From Corynebacterium yonathiae (lineage in GTDB: Bacteria; Actinomycetota; Actinomycetes; Mycobacteriales; Mycobacteriaceae), in the NCBI RefSeq assembly GCF_022288805.1, contig NZ_JAKOPM010000021.1, positions 1 through 39,045 of the forward strand: DNA of 39,045 nt, in the 5' to 3' direction. The first letter of the stretch is position 1. Each line of letters starts with the position of its first letter. Below, piece after piece: positions 25,540 through 34,268 of this stretch. The notes under the pieces were generated by a model, which saw only the letters and a list, made by a program, of their open reading frames with translations, made no database searches and was not told the DNA's origin. Both the position numbers and the translations under genes were made by a program.

Positions 25540-26279
25540 GCCTCGCACTGGTTATATTCCTAGTAGTAGTCGTTGGCTCGACTCTCCAACGGGTCTCGGG
25601 AATGGGGCTTGGTCTTATTGGTGGCCCCATACTGATGCTGATCATGGGGCCAGTGGAAGGCATCTTAGTCATCAACGTTCTGGCCTGCGTTAACGCGATC
25701 CTGACTACCTATTCCGTGCGCGAGAATGTGAGCTGGAAGAAGTTCGGCCTCATAGCTCCAGTCATGGTGATCGGTTCTCTGGCCGCAGCCCTGCTTATCA
25801 GGCGTATGGATACCGCCGGACTCATGGTCGTGGTGGGTGCTGCGCTTTTAGCCGCACTGACAGTGGTGACCTTTGGAAAGAAGTTCGTCCCGCCCATGGA
25901 GGGCAAAGGCCCAGCCATCTCCGCGGGCATTCTAGGTGGTTTTACCAATACCTTGGCCGGTGTGGCGGGTCCCGTCATCACCGTTTACGCACAAGCGGCT
26001 AAGTGGCCTCAGCATGTGTACGCCGCTACTTTGCAGCCCATATTTATTGTCGGCGGCTTCTTTTCGGTGATGACCAAGACGCTTACGGGGGCGGCGCACT
26101 TTGAAGGCTTGCCCTGGGTGATGTGGCCCGCCGGAGTGGTGGGCATGTTCGTCGGCATCTGGGCCGGCACCCGGATTTCCCAGCATGTTCCACGGGAAAA
26201 GGCCCGCATGCTCTCGCTCAGCGTTGCTGGCTTGGGGGCGGCCAGCGCATTGATCCGCGGCCTAGTGACTCTTTCTTAA
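25536..26279 (+). CDS. TSUP-family (TauE/SafE) membrane permease
   Basis: 247 residues from a GTG at 25536 (MSLALVIFLVVVVGSTLQRV). AAAGGAG (25518-25524) lies 11 bases upstream, and the GTG overlaps the coaD stop. The frame is open upstream to 25449, but that part lies within coaD. About eight hydrophobic segments. The two TSUP half-signatures are visible: RVSGMGLGLIGGPILML near the N-terminus and GGFTNTLAGVAGPVI in the second half. The family exports or imports sulfur-containing anions and organosulfur compounds; the substrate cannot be told. A terminator follows. Confidence 0.85.
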   Translation: MSLALVIFLVVVVGSTLQRVSGMGLGLIGGPILMLIMGPVEGILVINVLACVNAILTTYSVRENVSWKKFGLIAPVMVIGSLAAALLIRRMDTAGLMVVVGAALLAALTVVTFGKKFVPPMEGKGPAISAGILGGFTNTLAGVAGPVITVYAQAAKWPQHVYAATLQPIFIVGGFFSVMTKTLTGAAHFEGLPWVMWPAGVVGMFVGIWAGTRISQHVPREKARMLSLSVAGLGAASALIRGLVTLS

Positions 26280-26303
26280 CCTGATATAACAGGCGCTAAA
26301 GCC

Positions 26304-26333
26304 CGCCGCGTGCTGAAGCACGCCGGATTTTTC
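26304..26333. terminator. Terminator between convergent transporter genes
   Basis: GCGTGCT and AGCACGC are a perfect 7-base pair of arms around GA, followed by CGGATTTTTCTC on the plus strand. Outer sequences AAGCCCG-CGC and GCG-CGGGCTT (ending near 26354) can extend the structure, which may serve the minus-strand operon as well. Confidence 0.75.
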
Positions 26334-26381
26334 TCATAGGAAAAGCGTCGGGCTTGGACGTATAAAACCTGTGTCGTGAGA

Positions 26382-27146
26382 TTAGAGCAGCGAGGCCAGA
26401 AAGTCTTTGGTGCGTGGCTGTTGCGGGTTATCCAGCACCTCAGCTGGGCTACCGGACTCGATGACCACGCCGCCGTCCATGAAGAAGATCTTATCGGCTA
26501 CTTCGCGGGCAAAACCCATCTCGTGGGTGACTACGAGCATGGTCATACCTTCGGCGGCGAGATCCTTCATGACACGGAGCACTTCGCCGACGAGCTCAGG
26601 GTCAAGAGCGGATGTGGGCTCGTCAAAGAGCATGAGCTTAGGGTCCATGGCCACTGCGCGCGCAATGGCAACGCGTTGTTGCTGGCCGCCGGAGAGCTGT
26701 ACGGGGTAATTATTAGCTTTGGACGCTAGGCCGACATCCTCAAGCAGCTCCATCGCACGTGCACGGGCGGTTTCTTCCGGAATCTTTTTCACCTGCACCG
26801 GGGCTTCGATGATGTTTTCAATTACCGTGCGGTGAGGGAAGAGGTTGAAGGACTGAAAGACCATGCCGATATCGGAGCGCTGTTCGGCGGCTTCTTTTTC
26901 GCTGATCTCGTATAAGGTGCCATTCTTTTCGCGGTAGCCAATAAGCTCGCCGTCGACATACAGGCGGCCCGCAGTCGCCTTATCAAGGTGGTTGACGCAG
27001 CGCAGGAAGGTCGACTTACCCGAGCCTGAAGGGCCCAAAAGGCAAGCCACCTCGCCCGGCTGGACTTCGAGGTCGATGCCTTTTAAAACTTCGAGTTGCC
27101 CGAAGGATTTATGGACATTCTGTGCGGAAATCATGGGAGTAGCCAT
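26382..27146 (-). CDS. Polar amino acid ABC transporter, ATP-binding protein
   Basis: 254 residues. Walker [10 protein letters not shown], signature [14 protein letters not shown] and Walker [13 protein letters not shown] are all intact; the family segment [17 protein letters not shown] marks the GlnQ/HisP type. Its ATG overlaps the stop of the permease gene by one base (TAATG), and GGAGG lies 10 bases upstream. It energises the permease encoded just before it. In Corynebacterium glutamicum a three-gene set with this neighbourhood is annotated as a putative arginine importer, which I recall only from general knowledge. Confidence 0.93.
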   Translation of the reverse strand: MATPMISAQNVHKSFGQLEVLKGIDLEVQPGEVACLLGPSGSGKSTFLRCVNHLDKATAGRLYVDGELIGYREKNGTLYEISEKEAAEQRSDIGMVFQSFNLFPHRTVIENIIEAPVQVKKIPEETARARAMELLEDVGLASKANNYPVQLSGGQQQRVAIARAVAMDPKLMLFDEPTSALDPELVGEVLRVMKDLAAEGMTMLVVTHEMGFAREVADKIFFMDGGVVIESGSPAEVLDNPQQPRTKDFLASLL

Positions 27147-28099
27147 TAGTTTTTAGCCTCCGAAATCACGGATACGTTGCGGGGAATGGTGCCTTCGGCG
27201 TCTGCCAGCGCTGCTAGTTGACGGCCGGTGAGCTCGCGGGTTGCACCGCGCTCAAAGCGACGCTCCAGGAAGTACTGGCCTATCATCAGCAGGGAAGTCA
27301 CCACGAGGTACCAGGATGCCGCGACCAATAGCAGCGGAATGGGCTGGAAGAGGGCGGCGGAGATATCTGTGGTGCGGCCAAAGATTTCCTCGGTATAGGG
27401 AATAGCTACTACGAGCGATGAGGTCTTGAGCAAGGAAATGAACTCATTGCCGGTAGGCGGGATGATAATACGCATGGCCTGCGGAAGAACGGTACGGCGC
27501 ATGGTCATCCACCACGACATGCCAAGTGCCTTAGAGGCTTCTTTTTGGCCTTCTGGAACGGAGGTGATGCCGGAGCGCACAATCTCAGCCATATAGGCTG
27601 CCTCATTAAGTCCCAAGCCCATCACCGCGAGGAAGAAGGCGTTGGTGAGGATCGTCTGCAGAGATACCTCGGTAAAGCCCAAGTTGATGGACTGGTAGAT
27701 GGCAGAGAGCAGACCCCAAAAGACCAGCTGCACATAGATCGGCGTACCGCGGAAGATCCAGAGGAAAATCCAGGAGACGGTGCGCAGCACCGGGTTGGGA
27801 GACATACGCATAACCGCCAGCACCGCACCACCGATAACGCCTATGATCATCGACAAAATGGTGATGGCGATGGTATGTAGCGAGGCAAGTGCAATGCGCT
27901 TGTCAAAGAGGTACTGAAAATAAGTCCCCCAGCCAAAGGCCTCGTTGCGGGCGGAGGCAATGATAAACCACACGCCCATAACGATGAGCAGGCCAGCGAA
28001 GATCCAGCGCCATGGGTGGCGCAGCGGGCGCGCCTCGATCTTGGCTGGCTTTTCTTTAGGTTCGGCCTTAGCCGGTGTTGCCGCGTTCTCGTTAACCAT
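27146..28099 (-). CDS. Polar amino acid ABC transporter, permease
   Basis: 317 residues from ATG 28099 ([20 protein letters not shown]), with AAAGG upstream. An in-frame ATG at 28114 is further from any ribosome site. A lysine- and proline-rich cytoplasmic tail of about 40 residues precedes the first helix ([17 protein letters not shown]). Five or six more helices follow, with the HisM-type coupling loop [16 protein letters not shown] sequence [20 protein letters not shown] and [20 protein letters not shown]. Its start overlaps the stop of the binding-protein gene by 8 bases, so the two are coupled. It works as a homodimer, since only one permease gene is present. Confidence 0.93.
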   Translation of the reverse strand: MVNENAATPAKAEPKEKPAKIEARPLRHPWRWIFAGLLIVMGVWFIIASARNEAFGWGTYFQYLFDKRIALASLHTIAITILSMIIGVIGGAVLAVMRMSPNPVLRTVSWIFLWIFRGTPIYVQLVFWGLLSAIYQSINLGFTEVSLQTILTNAFFLAVMGLGLNEAAYMAEIVRSGITSVPEGQKEASKALGMSWWMTMRRTVLPQAMRIIIPPTGNEFISLLKTSSLVVAIPYTEEIFGRTTDISAALFQPIPLLLVAASWYLVVTSLLMIGQYFLERRFERGATRELTGRQLAALADAEGTIPRNVSVISEAKN

Positions 28100-28979
28100 T
28101 GATCGGCCTTTCATTAATCATTGCCTGGTCTATTAATCCGTCCTCGATGCCCCAGCGGGACAAAATTTCTGCATACTCACCGGTTTCGATGAGGTGCTGG
28201 AGTGCTGCGGCAGAAGCCTTGCCCAAGTCGGAATCCTTGGGAACGGCGAAGCCATAGGGGGAGGCTTGGAACATATCGCCTACCTGCCGCATCTTTCCCT
28301 CGGAGCGATTGACCGCCCACGCTGTGACCGGGGAGTCCGCTGATAGGGCATCCGCGCGTCCCATCAGGACGGCCAGCGCGGCATTATCGCCGGTGTCATA
28401 AGACAAGACGGTGAGGTCGCCATTGCAGGCATCTTTCTTGGGGCGCACATCATCGGTTTCAGATACCGTGGTGCGCTGCACGGCAACGGTCAGGCCGCAG
28501 GGATTATCGGGGTCGACCTTATTGGGGCCGTCTACTCGTTCGGCCCACTGGATACCAGCGTAGAGGTGGTCTACAAAGTCGAATTCGTTGCGGCGGTCTG
28601 GGTTATCCGTAAAGCCGGAAACACCCATATCGATCTGCCCCGACTGCACAGCGGGAAGGATCATTGAGAAGTCCTGCTCCAAGGGCTGGAAATCGAGCCC
28701 CAAGACACCTGCTACGGCGCGAGCTAAGTCAAGCTCGACGCCTTGGAGTGCCCCGTGAGAATCCTTGAGCTGAAATGGCGCATAGGGCGGGTTGGTGCCA
28801 GCGGTGAGAACGCCGTCGTTGTCGTCATACATGGCGGCAATCTCTGGCACTACAGAGGTGTGGGGTTCTTCCCAGCCCTCTGGGGTGGAATCTTCCTCGT
28901 TGGTGACGCATGCGCTCAAACAGAACGTTGGGATAAGAACTGCGGCGATTGTGGCGCGGCTAGAAAACGTGCGCGGCAT
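28092..28979 (-). CDS. Polar amino acid ABC transporter, substrate-binding lipoprotein
   Basis: 295 residues. The N-terminus is a lipoprotein signal peptide with lipobox LSAC, cysteine at residue 24. The mature part is a family-3 solute-binding protein: LTAGTNPPYAPFQL, GVELDLARAVAGVLGL, FSMILPAVQSGQIDMGVSGF and the closing YAEILSRWGIEDGLI. Its start overlaps the DUF368 stop by one base (TAATG), and its end overlaps the permease start. An insertion with two cysteines (PCGLTV, DACNGDL) probably forms a disulfide. The ligand cannot be read; a basic or polar amino acid is likely. Confidence 0.92.
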   Translation of the reverse strand: MPRTFSSRATIAAVLIPTFCLSACVTNEEDSTPEGWEEPHTSVVPEIAAMYDDNDGVLTAGTNPPYAPFQLKDSHGALQGVELDLARAVAGVLGLDFQPLEQDFSMILPAVQSGQIDMGVSGFTDNPDRRNEFDFVDHLYAGIQWAERVDGPNKVDPDNPCGLTVAVQRTTVSETDDVRPKKDACNGDLTVLSYDTGDNAALAVLMGRADALSADSPVTAWAVNRSEGKMRQVGDMFQASPYGFAVPKDSDLGKASAAALQHLIETGEYAEILSRWGIEDGLIDQAMINERPING

Positions 28980-29815
28980 TACTCCTGCGCCGTCCTTTCC
29001 TCAATGGCGCGGGCCTTCTTCATGTCCACAAAGATGAACGCGGAAACGATCAGCGCACCGAGGATGAACATGCTGATGATGATGCCGCTGGAGGCGTCTT
29101 GGTCAGCTCCCCACGGCCATAGGGCGCGCAGAGATCCGAGCATAAAGCCTGCCATCGCCATCAAAGTAGGGGCGCGGTGGTGATCCAATAGGAAGTTCAA
29201 TACCTTAATAAATGCCGCGAGGCCGCATAGCGCGCCTAGGGCGAAAATAGCGATGGTGCCCAGGTCACGGTCCGAGACTGCGCCGATGATGGGTTGATAA
29301 AGGCCCATGGTCAGAAGGATAAGTGAGCCCGAAATGCCCGGCAGAATCAGTGCGCACACGGCGATAGCGGCGGCAAAGAAGACCACGATGAGGCTGGGGT
29401 CCTCATGTGGCTCGGAAGTAAAGCCGGTGATAAAGAAAATGGCAATAGCGGCAACGACGAAGGTGATGAGCGAAGAGGGGCGCAGCCGTTCTGATTTCGA
29501 CAGCATGGACAATGGTACAAAAATGGATACGGCGACCATGCCTAAAAAGAGCGCTCCGGAAGCGGATACGTGATTATCTACAAAGTTGGAGAGGAAGGTT
29601 GACATTGCGAAAACGGCAATGAACATGCCAATGGCCACGGAGATGAGGAAGCTCCATTCGACCTTTTTGAAGCGGCCCGAAATGAGATCATTGGCATTGT
29701 GGACTGCGCGTTCATAGATGCCGACGATGAGCGCCACGGTGCCACCGGAGATTCCGGGCACGAGCTCGGCCATGCCGATAAGGGCACCGCGGATTGCGTT
29801 CAAAATGTATTGCAT
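28979..29815 (-). CDS. DUF368 membrane protein, undecaprenyl-phosphate translocase (PopT) family
   Basis: 278 residues with about eight hydrophobic helices. The two inverted-repeat halves each carry the family signature: ELVPGISGGTVALIVGIYE near the N-terminus and LILPGISGSLILLTMGLYQ in the second half. DUF368 proteins were recently shown in other bacteria to return undecaprenyl phosphate across the membrane for cell-wall synthesis. Here the gene is first in an operon with an amino acid importer, its stop overlapping the next start (TAATG). It starts at ATG 29815; the ribosome site is weak (AGG about 15 bases upstream). Confidence 0.88.
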   Translation of the reverse strand: MQYILNAIRGALIGMAELVPGISGGTVALIVGIYERAVHNANDLISGRFKKVEWSFLISVAIGMFIAVFAMSTFLSNFVDNHVSASGALFLGMVAVSIFVPLSMLSKSERLRPSSLITFVVAAIAIFFITGFTSEPHEDPSLIVVFFAAAIAVCALILPGISGSLILLTMGLYQPIIGAVSDRDLGTIAIFALGALCGLAAFIKVLNFLLDHHRAPTLMAMAGFMLGSLRALWPWGADQDASSGIIISMFILGALIVSAFIFVDMKKARAIEERTAQE

Positions 29816-30161
29816 AAATTAAAAATCTACCTGGGTGGGGGCTTGTGCGGAGGGTGACTGGCCTAGCAAGGCGGGAGAAAAGTACCGCCGAGGGGTGGCC
29901 AGGCGAACCACTGCGAAAATGATGCATATCTTTCACTGAAAGGTGGCTTGCCACCTGCCATGGTTGGGGATGTGCTCCCCCTTACCGTAGAGGTGAAACC
30001 GTATTTAGGAATATTCTGCCAGTCTAATGCATGGCGATGCAACTATGCAGTTTAGGGCAGGATATACGGAACTTCCGGCGGGCGGAGGTCTAATGCCTAG
30101 GAAACGATAAGTTTCCCATTATTCAGTCTTGTATTCACGTGGACGTTAACTACCTGAAAGA
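29816..30161. other. Divergent intergenic region with inverted repeats
   Basis: No gene is visible. AGGTGGC-TT-GCCACCT (about 29941-29956) is a perfect short hairpin. GGAAAC-N5-GTTTCC (30100-30116) is a perfect inverted repeat about 45 bases before the phosphoesterase promoter. The region separates the divergent DUF368 operon and phosphoesterase gene and should contain both promoters. Its length suggests regulation. Confidence 0.45.
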
Positions 30162-30190
30162 TTGACTGCCTACTATCTCCCGCGTATTCC
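30162..30190 (+). promoter_or_regulatory. Promoter of the metallophosphoesterase gene
   Basis: TTGACT (30162-30167), a 17-base spacer and TATTCC (30185-30190). A start near 30197 would give a 5' leader of about 42 bases containing AAGGA before the ATG at 30239. Confidence 0.6.
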
Positions 30191-30238
30191 CGTCTTTCTC
30201 CCGTGCAAACATTTCTTTCCAGTGACCAAGGACTCTCT

Positions 30239-32419
30239 ATGAAGAACCGTTTTGTCCTGCCTGCGGTGACCGCGACCGCGGTGGTAGGAAACCTCATTTT
30301 TGTGCCGGCAGCAAGTGCAGCGGAGGGCGCGCCCGAGGGGGCGTCGCCAAGCGAGGGCTCCCGCTTTAGCATCGGCGTCCTACCGGATACCCAGTTCTAT
30401 TCGCGCTATTCCACCCCAGAGACCGGAAACCTGGCCCAAGCTCGCTACGGCAGCGAACCCTACTTGGCACAAACCCAATGGTTAGTGGACCATCAAGACG
30501 AGTTGAACATGGACTTCGTCACTCACTTGGGTGATGTTGTAGACCAGTGGAACGTAGAAGGCGAATGGCAGGTGGCTGATAAGGCCATGCAGGTCCTCGA
30601 CGATTCGGACTTGAACTATTCGATCCTGCCAGGCAACCACGACATGGATGTAGAGGGCGCGTGGGCTCACCCCTATAACAAGTGGTTCAGCGCTGTTCGT
30701 GCCAAAGCAGCTAATCCGGAGACCTTCCAGGAGCGCTATACCGCGGTCAATAATGACTCCGAGGCACACATCTTTGAAGCTGAGGGCCAGAAATATCTCA
30801 TAGCCTTGGGTTGGCGCGCTGATGAGAAGGCTATTGTGTGGGCGCAAGGCGTAATTGATAAGCATCCAGACCTTCCGGTCATTGTGACCACTCATGAGGC
30901 GCTCAATATCGATGGTGAAGGAAACGTCTTTTATTCCGATGACTATGGCAAGGGATTGTGGGATAAGTTCATCAAAAGCAATGATCAGATCTTCCTCGTG
31001 ATGGGCGGCCACCACCACGGTGCGGGATACCGCGTAGATAAGAACGATGCCGGCCACGACGTCGTCTCCATCTTGCAGGATTATCAGATGGCCTATCAGG
31101 GTGGCAATGGCTTATTGGGTGTGCTCGAGTTTGACCTTACGGGCAAGCAGCTGGAGATGGCCGCCCTGTCACCTTGGGTGGCGCAAAAGCCGCATGAGGA
31201 GCTCACGCAGTTCGATAAGCTCACCCTGGATGATAAGGGCGATAGCTATAGCATTCCGTTCGATTTTGAACAGCGCTTTTCCTCTTTCGCCCCGGAATTC
31301 ACCGTGGGCGAGGGCCACCAGCCGGATCTAGCGCAGCGCGCCCGTGACATCGCCGCTGAGGGCTATAGGCCTTATGCCATTGCGGAGGACGAGCTTCCCA
31401 CGGGTGCGGAGGACTTTGCCCACAACGACCACACGGTATTCCACTGGCGCCCGGGCCAAGCGCGGGACAAGGACGGGCATGCGCTTGTCGATGGCGCCCC
31501 TGCCGGTCGTGGCACCACCATCCCCGATATTGCCAGCGATTCTGGCAGCGACCTGCATCGTTCCGGTGCCATGCTAGGAGACCGCGTAACCTATAGCACC
31601 GACCATCACCCGTTGTCCTCTGATGCCGGCTCCCTCTTCTGGTCCGATCCGGCCGGCAAAGTTGGCAATGCCGAGTTCCGTACCGATAAGGGCGCGGCTG
31701 CCAATAGCGTTGATACCGCCAAAGGCTATACCTTCGAATCCTTTGTCAAGATTCCAGAAGACTTCAACGGCGCACAGCACGGCTGGGGAAGCGCGCTCAG
31801 CCGTGACTCTGCCATTAATAAATTGGTAGACGGCTCTGATGACACGGACCCCACCGTCATGTTCGGCATCTCCAATCTCCGTGAGTTGCGTTGGTGGGCG
31901 GAGCCGAAGCAGGGGAGCGGCTCTACCGTGTGGTCCCACGAGGTTCCCAAAGATGAGTGGATGCATATCGCCGTGGTCAATGATCCGGAGCGCGATAGCG
32001 TGGAAATGTTCATCAACGGCGCGCCCATCCTGCGCAATGCCGTAGGCGCCGAGGGGCTCCTCCCACGGGACCTGCAGTGGGTCATGGGTGGCGGTTTTGA
32101 TAACCAACGCCCACAGGACCCGTGGTATGGCTGGATCGGCGAGACCCGCTTGACCCAAGGCGTCCTAGGCAAGGATGAATGGCTTACCGCCCGTGCACAC
32201 AACAATGGTGACCCGGCTGATACCACACAGCCTGCCACGGATGGCTCCGCGTTGAGCTCTAGTACGAGCTCGAAGCCTGCCATCTTGGGAGCAATCCTTG
32301 GTATCGCAGGGGTGGCTGGCCTGGTAGGGCTAGCCCTGCCGCAGCTGAAGGCTTCCGTACCGCAGATTAACGCGCTCTTGCGTAAATACCACCTGCCGAC
32401 TCTGCCCGAGTTGGGCTAA
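30239..32419 (+). CDS. Secreted metallophosphoesterase with C-terminal LamG-like domain
   Basis: 726 residues from ATG 30239 (MKNRFVLPAVTATAVVGNLI), with AAGGA 7 bases upstream. An in-frame codon at 30203 would add 12 residues and spoil the signal peptide. Signal peptide cleavage is likely after AASA. The calcineurin-like phosphoesterase domain (about 45-320) shows all metal-binding motifs: GVLPDTQFYS, THLGDVVDQ, LPGNHDMD, VTTHEA and MGGHHHG. A concanavalin/LamG-like domain (about 490-660) has FESFVKIPEDF, WMHIAVVND and MFINGAPI, suggesting carbohydrate or surface binding. A C-terminal membrane helix (AILGAILGIAGVAGLVGLAL) is followed by a short tail, so it is anchored outside the membrane. 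A phosphate-scavenging or teichoic/nucleotide phosphodiesterase role is possible. A strong terminator follows. Confidence 0.87.
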   Translation: MKNRFVLPAVTATAVVGNLIFVPAASAAEGAPEGASPSEGSRFSIGVLPDTQFYSRYSTPETGNLAQARYGSEPYLAQTQWLVDHQDELNMDFVTHLGDVVDQWNVEGEWQVADKAMQVLDDSDLNYSILPGNHDMDVEGAWAHPYNKWFSAVRAKAANPETFQERYTAVNNDSEAHIFEAEGQKYLIALGWRADEKAIVWAQGVIDKHPDLPVIVTTHEALNIDGEGNVFYSDDYGKGLWDKFIKSNDQIFLVMGGHHHGAGYRVDKNDAGHDVVSILQDYQMAYQGGNGLLGVLEFDLTGKQLEMAALSPWVAQKPHEELTQFDKLTLDDKGDSYSIPFDFEQRFSSFAPEFTVGEGHQPDLAQRARDIAAEGYRPYAIAEDELPTGAEDFAHNDHTVFHWRPGQARDKDGHALVDGAPAGRGTTIPDIASDSGSDLHRSGAMLGDRVTYSTDHHPLSSDAGSLFWSDPAGKVGNAEFRTDKGAAANSVDTAKGYTFESFVKIPEDFNGAQHGWGSALSRDSAINKLVDGSDDTDPTVMFGISNLRELRWWAEPKQGSGSTVWSHEVPKDEWMHIAVVNDPERDSVEMFINGAPILRNAVGAEGLLPRDLQWVMGGGFDNQRPQDPWYGWIGETRLTQGVLGKDEWLTARAHNNGDPADTTQPATDGSALSSSTSSKPAILGAILGIAGVAGLVGLALPQLKASVPQINALLRKYHLPTLPELG

Positions 32420-32423
32420 AGCA

Positions 32424-32466
32424 AAGACCTCGGTCCCACCCGCGTGGTGGGACCGAGGTCTTTTTT
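32424..32466 (+). terminator. Strong terminator after the metallophosphoesterase gene
   Basis: AAGACCTCGGTCCCACC and GGTGGGACCGAGGTCTT form a perfect 17-base stem with loop CGCGT and TTTTTT. Confidence 0.97.
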
Positions 32467-32470
32467 ATCT

Positions 32471-32500
32471 GTGCCCCTGGTGAGACTCGAACTCACGCGG
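32471..32500 (-). tRNA. 3' fragment of a tRNA gene (T arm and acceptor strand only), likely attachment-site remnant
   Basis: On the minus strand, GTGAG-TTCGAGT-CTCAC is a perfect T arm, followed by acceptor strand CAGGGGC and A. Upstream of it the sequence does not continue as a tRNA: no anticodon arm or D arm can be drawn, and an IS256-type remnant begins within about ten bases. The amino acid cannot be assigned. Such 3' fragments mark the end of integrated elements whose integrase targets a tRNA gene; simple disruption by the adjacent insertion sequence is the alternative. Confidence 0.7.
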
Positions 32501-32511
32501 CCTGCCGTAAT

Positions 32512-32959
32512 TTAGTGGTCTGATCAGGGGATAATTTACGATGACCTGGTTTGTGACAACGATTTGACAACTATGGTCAGAGTGTCTGATGGTTTGTGTG
32601 TGGGTACCTAACCCGCATGAGGAGATGGACCAGAATGACTACTGTGGCGAGACGAGATCCGGCTGATTAGGCCAAGATTGATGCGATTGAAAAAAGCTGC
32701 TTGCTAACCCTGACATCGCGAAACTGATTGATGACCTAGGCACATCTACGACGGATGCCAACGACCTAGTTCGGGGCATGTCGCAAGCTTCGATTACCAG
32801 GGGCTTGAATGCCGAGATGGATGCCCACCTTGGCTACGAGTCTGGTGACAGGAGTGCTAAAGCTGCTGCTGGAACAGACAGTCACCGCAACGGGTCGTAT
32901 CCAAAGACCGTGGATTCTAACTACGGGCCAGTCACCGTTGATGCGCCGAGAGATCGGGC
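32512..32959 (+). mobile_element. IS256-type insertion sequence remnant, 5' part
   Basis: The 448 bases hold the leader and the first 100 or so codons of a mutator-type transposase, then stop where the next insertion sequence begins. The left end is placed only approximately, by the end of tRNA-like sequence. The remainder of the element is not visible to the right of the IS3-type element, so it was lost or lies elsewhere. Confidence 0.6.
32635..32959 (+). pseudogene. IS256-family transposase, broken (stop codon, frameshift, 3' truncation)
   Basis: ATG 32635 has AGGAGA upstream. The first frame reads MTTVARRDPAD and then a TAG, and continues AKIDAIEK. A shift within the A run near 32690 leads into KLLANPDIAKLIDDLG, then ASITRGLNAEMDAHLGYESG and TVDSNYGPVTVDAPRDR. 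These are characteristic of the N-terminus of IS256/mutator-type transposases. The gene is cut at 32959 by the IS3-type element, before the catalytic DDE residues. Not functional. Confidence 0.85.
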
Positions 32960-32989
32960 TGAAGCGTCCTGGGTTTGGTTCCGCTTCGT

Positions 32990-33899
32990 TTATGGCCTTG
33001 TGTTGATGGGCTCGGTGAGATAATAGTCGGTTTCTACCTCCTGTGGGGTGGCGTAGTTCAAGGCTTCGTGGAGGCGTTTGGTGTTCCACCAATGCACCCA
33101 TCGCAAGGTGGCAAGCTCGACTTCGCCGACCGACGTCCACGGGCCGTGCGCATGGATAAGTTCAGCCTTGAAGAGAACGTTGACCGTCTCCGCCAGCGCG
33201 TTGTCATAGGAATCGCCAACGGTGCCGACACTCGGCCGGATTCCGGCTTCAGCTAAAGCGGCCGAGTACTTCAACGACACGTACTGACTTCCCCGATCAC
33301 TGTGGCGTACCAGCTGATCGCCATGGATTCGACCGGCAGTTGTTAAAGCTTTTGTTCCAAAACCTCCATCGGCAGCGCATCGGTACGCATCGTAGAGCGT
33401 GTGGCAACACCGACTATTTTGCGGCTGTAGACGTCAGTGACAAACGCTGTGTATGCAAACCTTGACAGGGTGCGAACGTAGGTAATGTCGGCCATTCAAA
33501 GCCGTCCAGGTGCTGTTGTACGAAAGTTTCGCTCTACCAAGTCCGGGCGATGATCCGGTGTCTTGGCACTGATCGTAGTTATCGGGATTCGTCCACGTCG
33601 TCGACCAGAAACACCTGTAAGCTTCATCAAGCGTGCAGTCTCGTCACGGCCGATATGAAAGCCTTCGCGGTTCATCGCGTGCCACATCTTGCGGATGCTA
33701 TAGACCGAGAAGTTTCCGCATGCACGCGTTGAATCTCTGGGATAAGCAGACTATCGCTTAACGCTCTCGCACTCGGGACACGAGTAGTGGCTTTGCGGTA
33801 GCCGCGAGAAGTGATGAATCCACGATCTGCCTGTTTCAAAACACGGCAGATGGCCTCGACCCCAAACTGATCTTTGTGCGCGTCGATGTAGGCGATCAT
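32990..33899 (-). pseudogene. IS3-family transposase OrfB, inactivated
   Basis: Begins at ATG 33899 (MIAYIDAHKDQFGVEAICRV), overlapping the OrfA stop (ATGA), as in many IS3 elements. The integrase-type protein is recognisable in pieces: HIGRDETARLMKLTGVSGRR, then MADITYVRTLSRFAYTAFVT (first catalytic Asp region), then a stretch with SDRGSQYVS-like sequence (second Asp), and DSYDNALAETVNVLFKAELI (catalytic Glu region). It is broken by frame changes near 33690 and 33320 and by stop codons near 33495 (TGA where Trp is expected) and near 33345 (TAA). No transposition from this copy is expected. Confidence 0.85.
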
Positions 33900-34216
33900 T
33901 TGGTCATGGGTCGGTCGAGTTCCGCCGCGAAAAAAGCCGAGGCAGTCTTAAGGATTGCGTTGGCTCGTTTCAACTCGCGGTTTTCCCGGCGCAGCCGCTT
34001 AAGCTCTTCTTCCACAGTTTCACCACCTGAAGGCAAAGCCTGCTCGTTGACTGCGATGCTGTCGCGGTACCAAGCGCGCAACGTGTGGTGGGACACGCCA
34101 AGAAGCTCTCCGACTTCCTCGTAAGCGCGTTGCCGTGAGCACGACTCCAAACGGATCATCTCAACGACTTGATGAACCGCCTTCTCCCTGAATTCGACGG
34201 AATACTTTCTGGGCAT
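33896..34216 (-). CDS. IS3-family transposase OrfA
   Basis: 106 residues, intact. N-terminal helix-turn-helix of the transposase type (MPRKYSVEFREKAVHQVVEM and GELLGVSHHTLRAWYRDS), then a leucine-zipper-like coiled coil (EEELKRLRRENRELKRANAI) that mediates dimerisation, ending ILKTASAFFAAELDRP. It lies 28 bases inside the right inverted repeat of the element. Without a working OrfB it could at most bind the ends. Confidence 0.9.
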   Translation of the reverse strand: MPRKYSVEFREKAVHQVVEMIRLESCSRQRAYEEVGELLGVSHHTLRAWYRDSIAVNEQALPSGGETVEEELKRLRRENRELKRANAILKTASAFFAAELDRPMTK

Positions 34217-34268
34217 AGTGCCAATCCTTCCTTAGCAGAGGTAGGAACTAAACCCAGGACGCTTCACT

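Larger units (their letters stand above)
32960..34266 (-). mobile_element. Complete but degenerate IS3-family element
   Basis: The ends are inverted repeats of about 22 bases: GAAGCGTCCTGGGTTTGGTT at the left and, on the minus strand, GAAGCGTCCTGGGTTTAGTT at the right, with one difference. Length is about 1.3 kb, typical for the family. It contains an intact OrfA and a broken OrfB on the minus strand. No clear 3-base target duplication flanks it. It was inserted into the IS256-type remnant. Confidence 0.85.

Noticed and set aside
32472..32531. A complete short tRNA, since CCCCTG (minus strand, 32530-32525) could pair with CAGGGG
   Set aside because: Only about 60 bases separate the ends and no anticodon or D arm can be folded; the upstream bases belong to the IS256-type leader.
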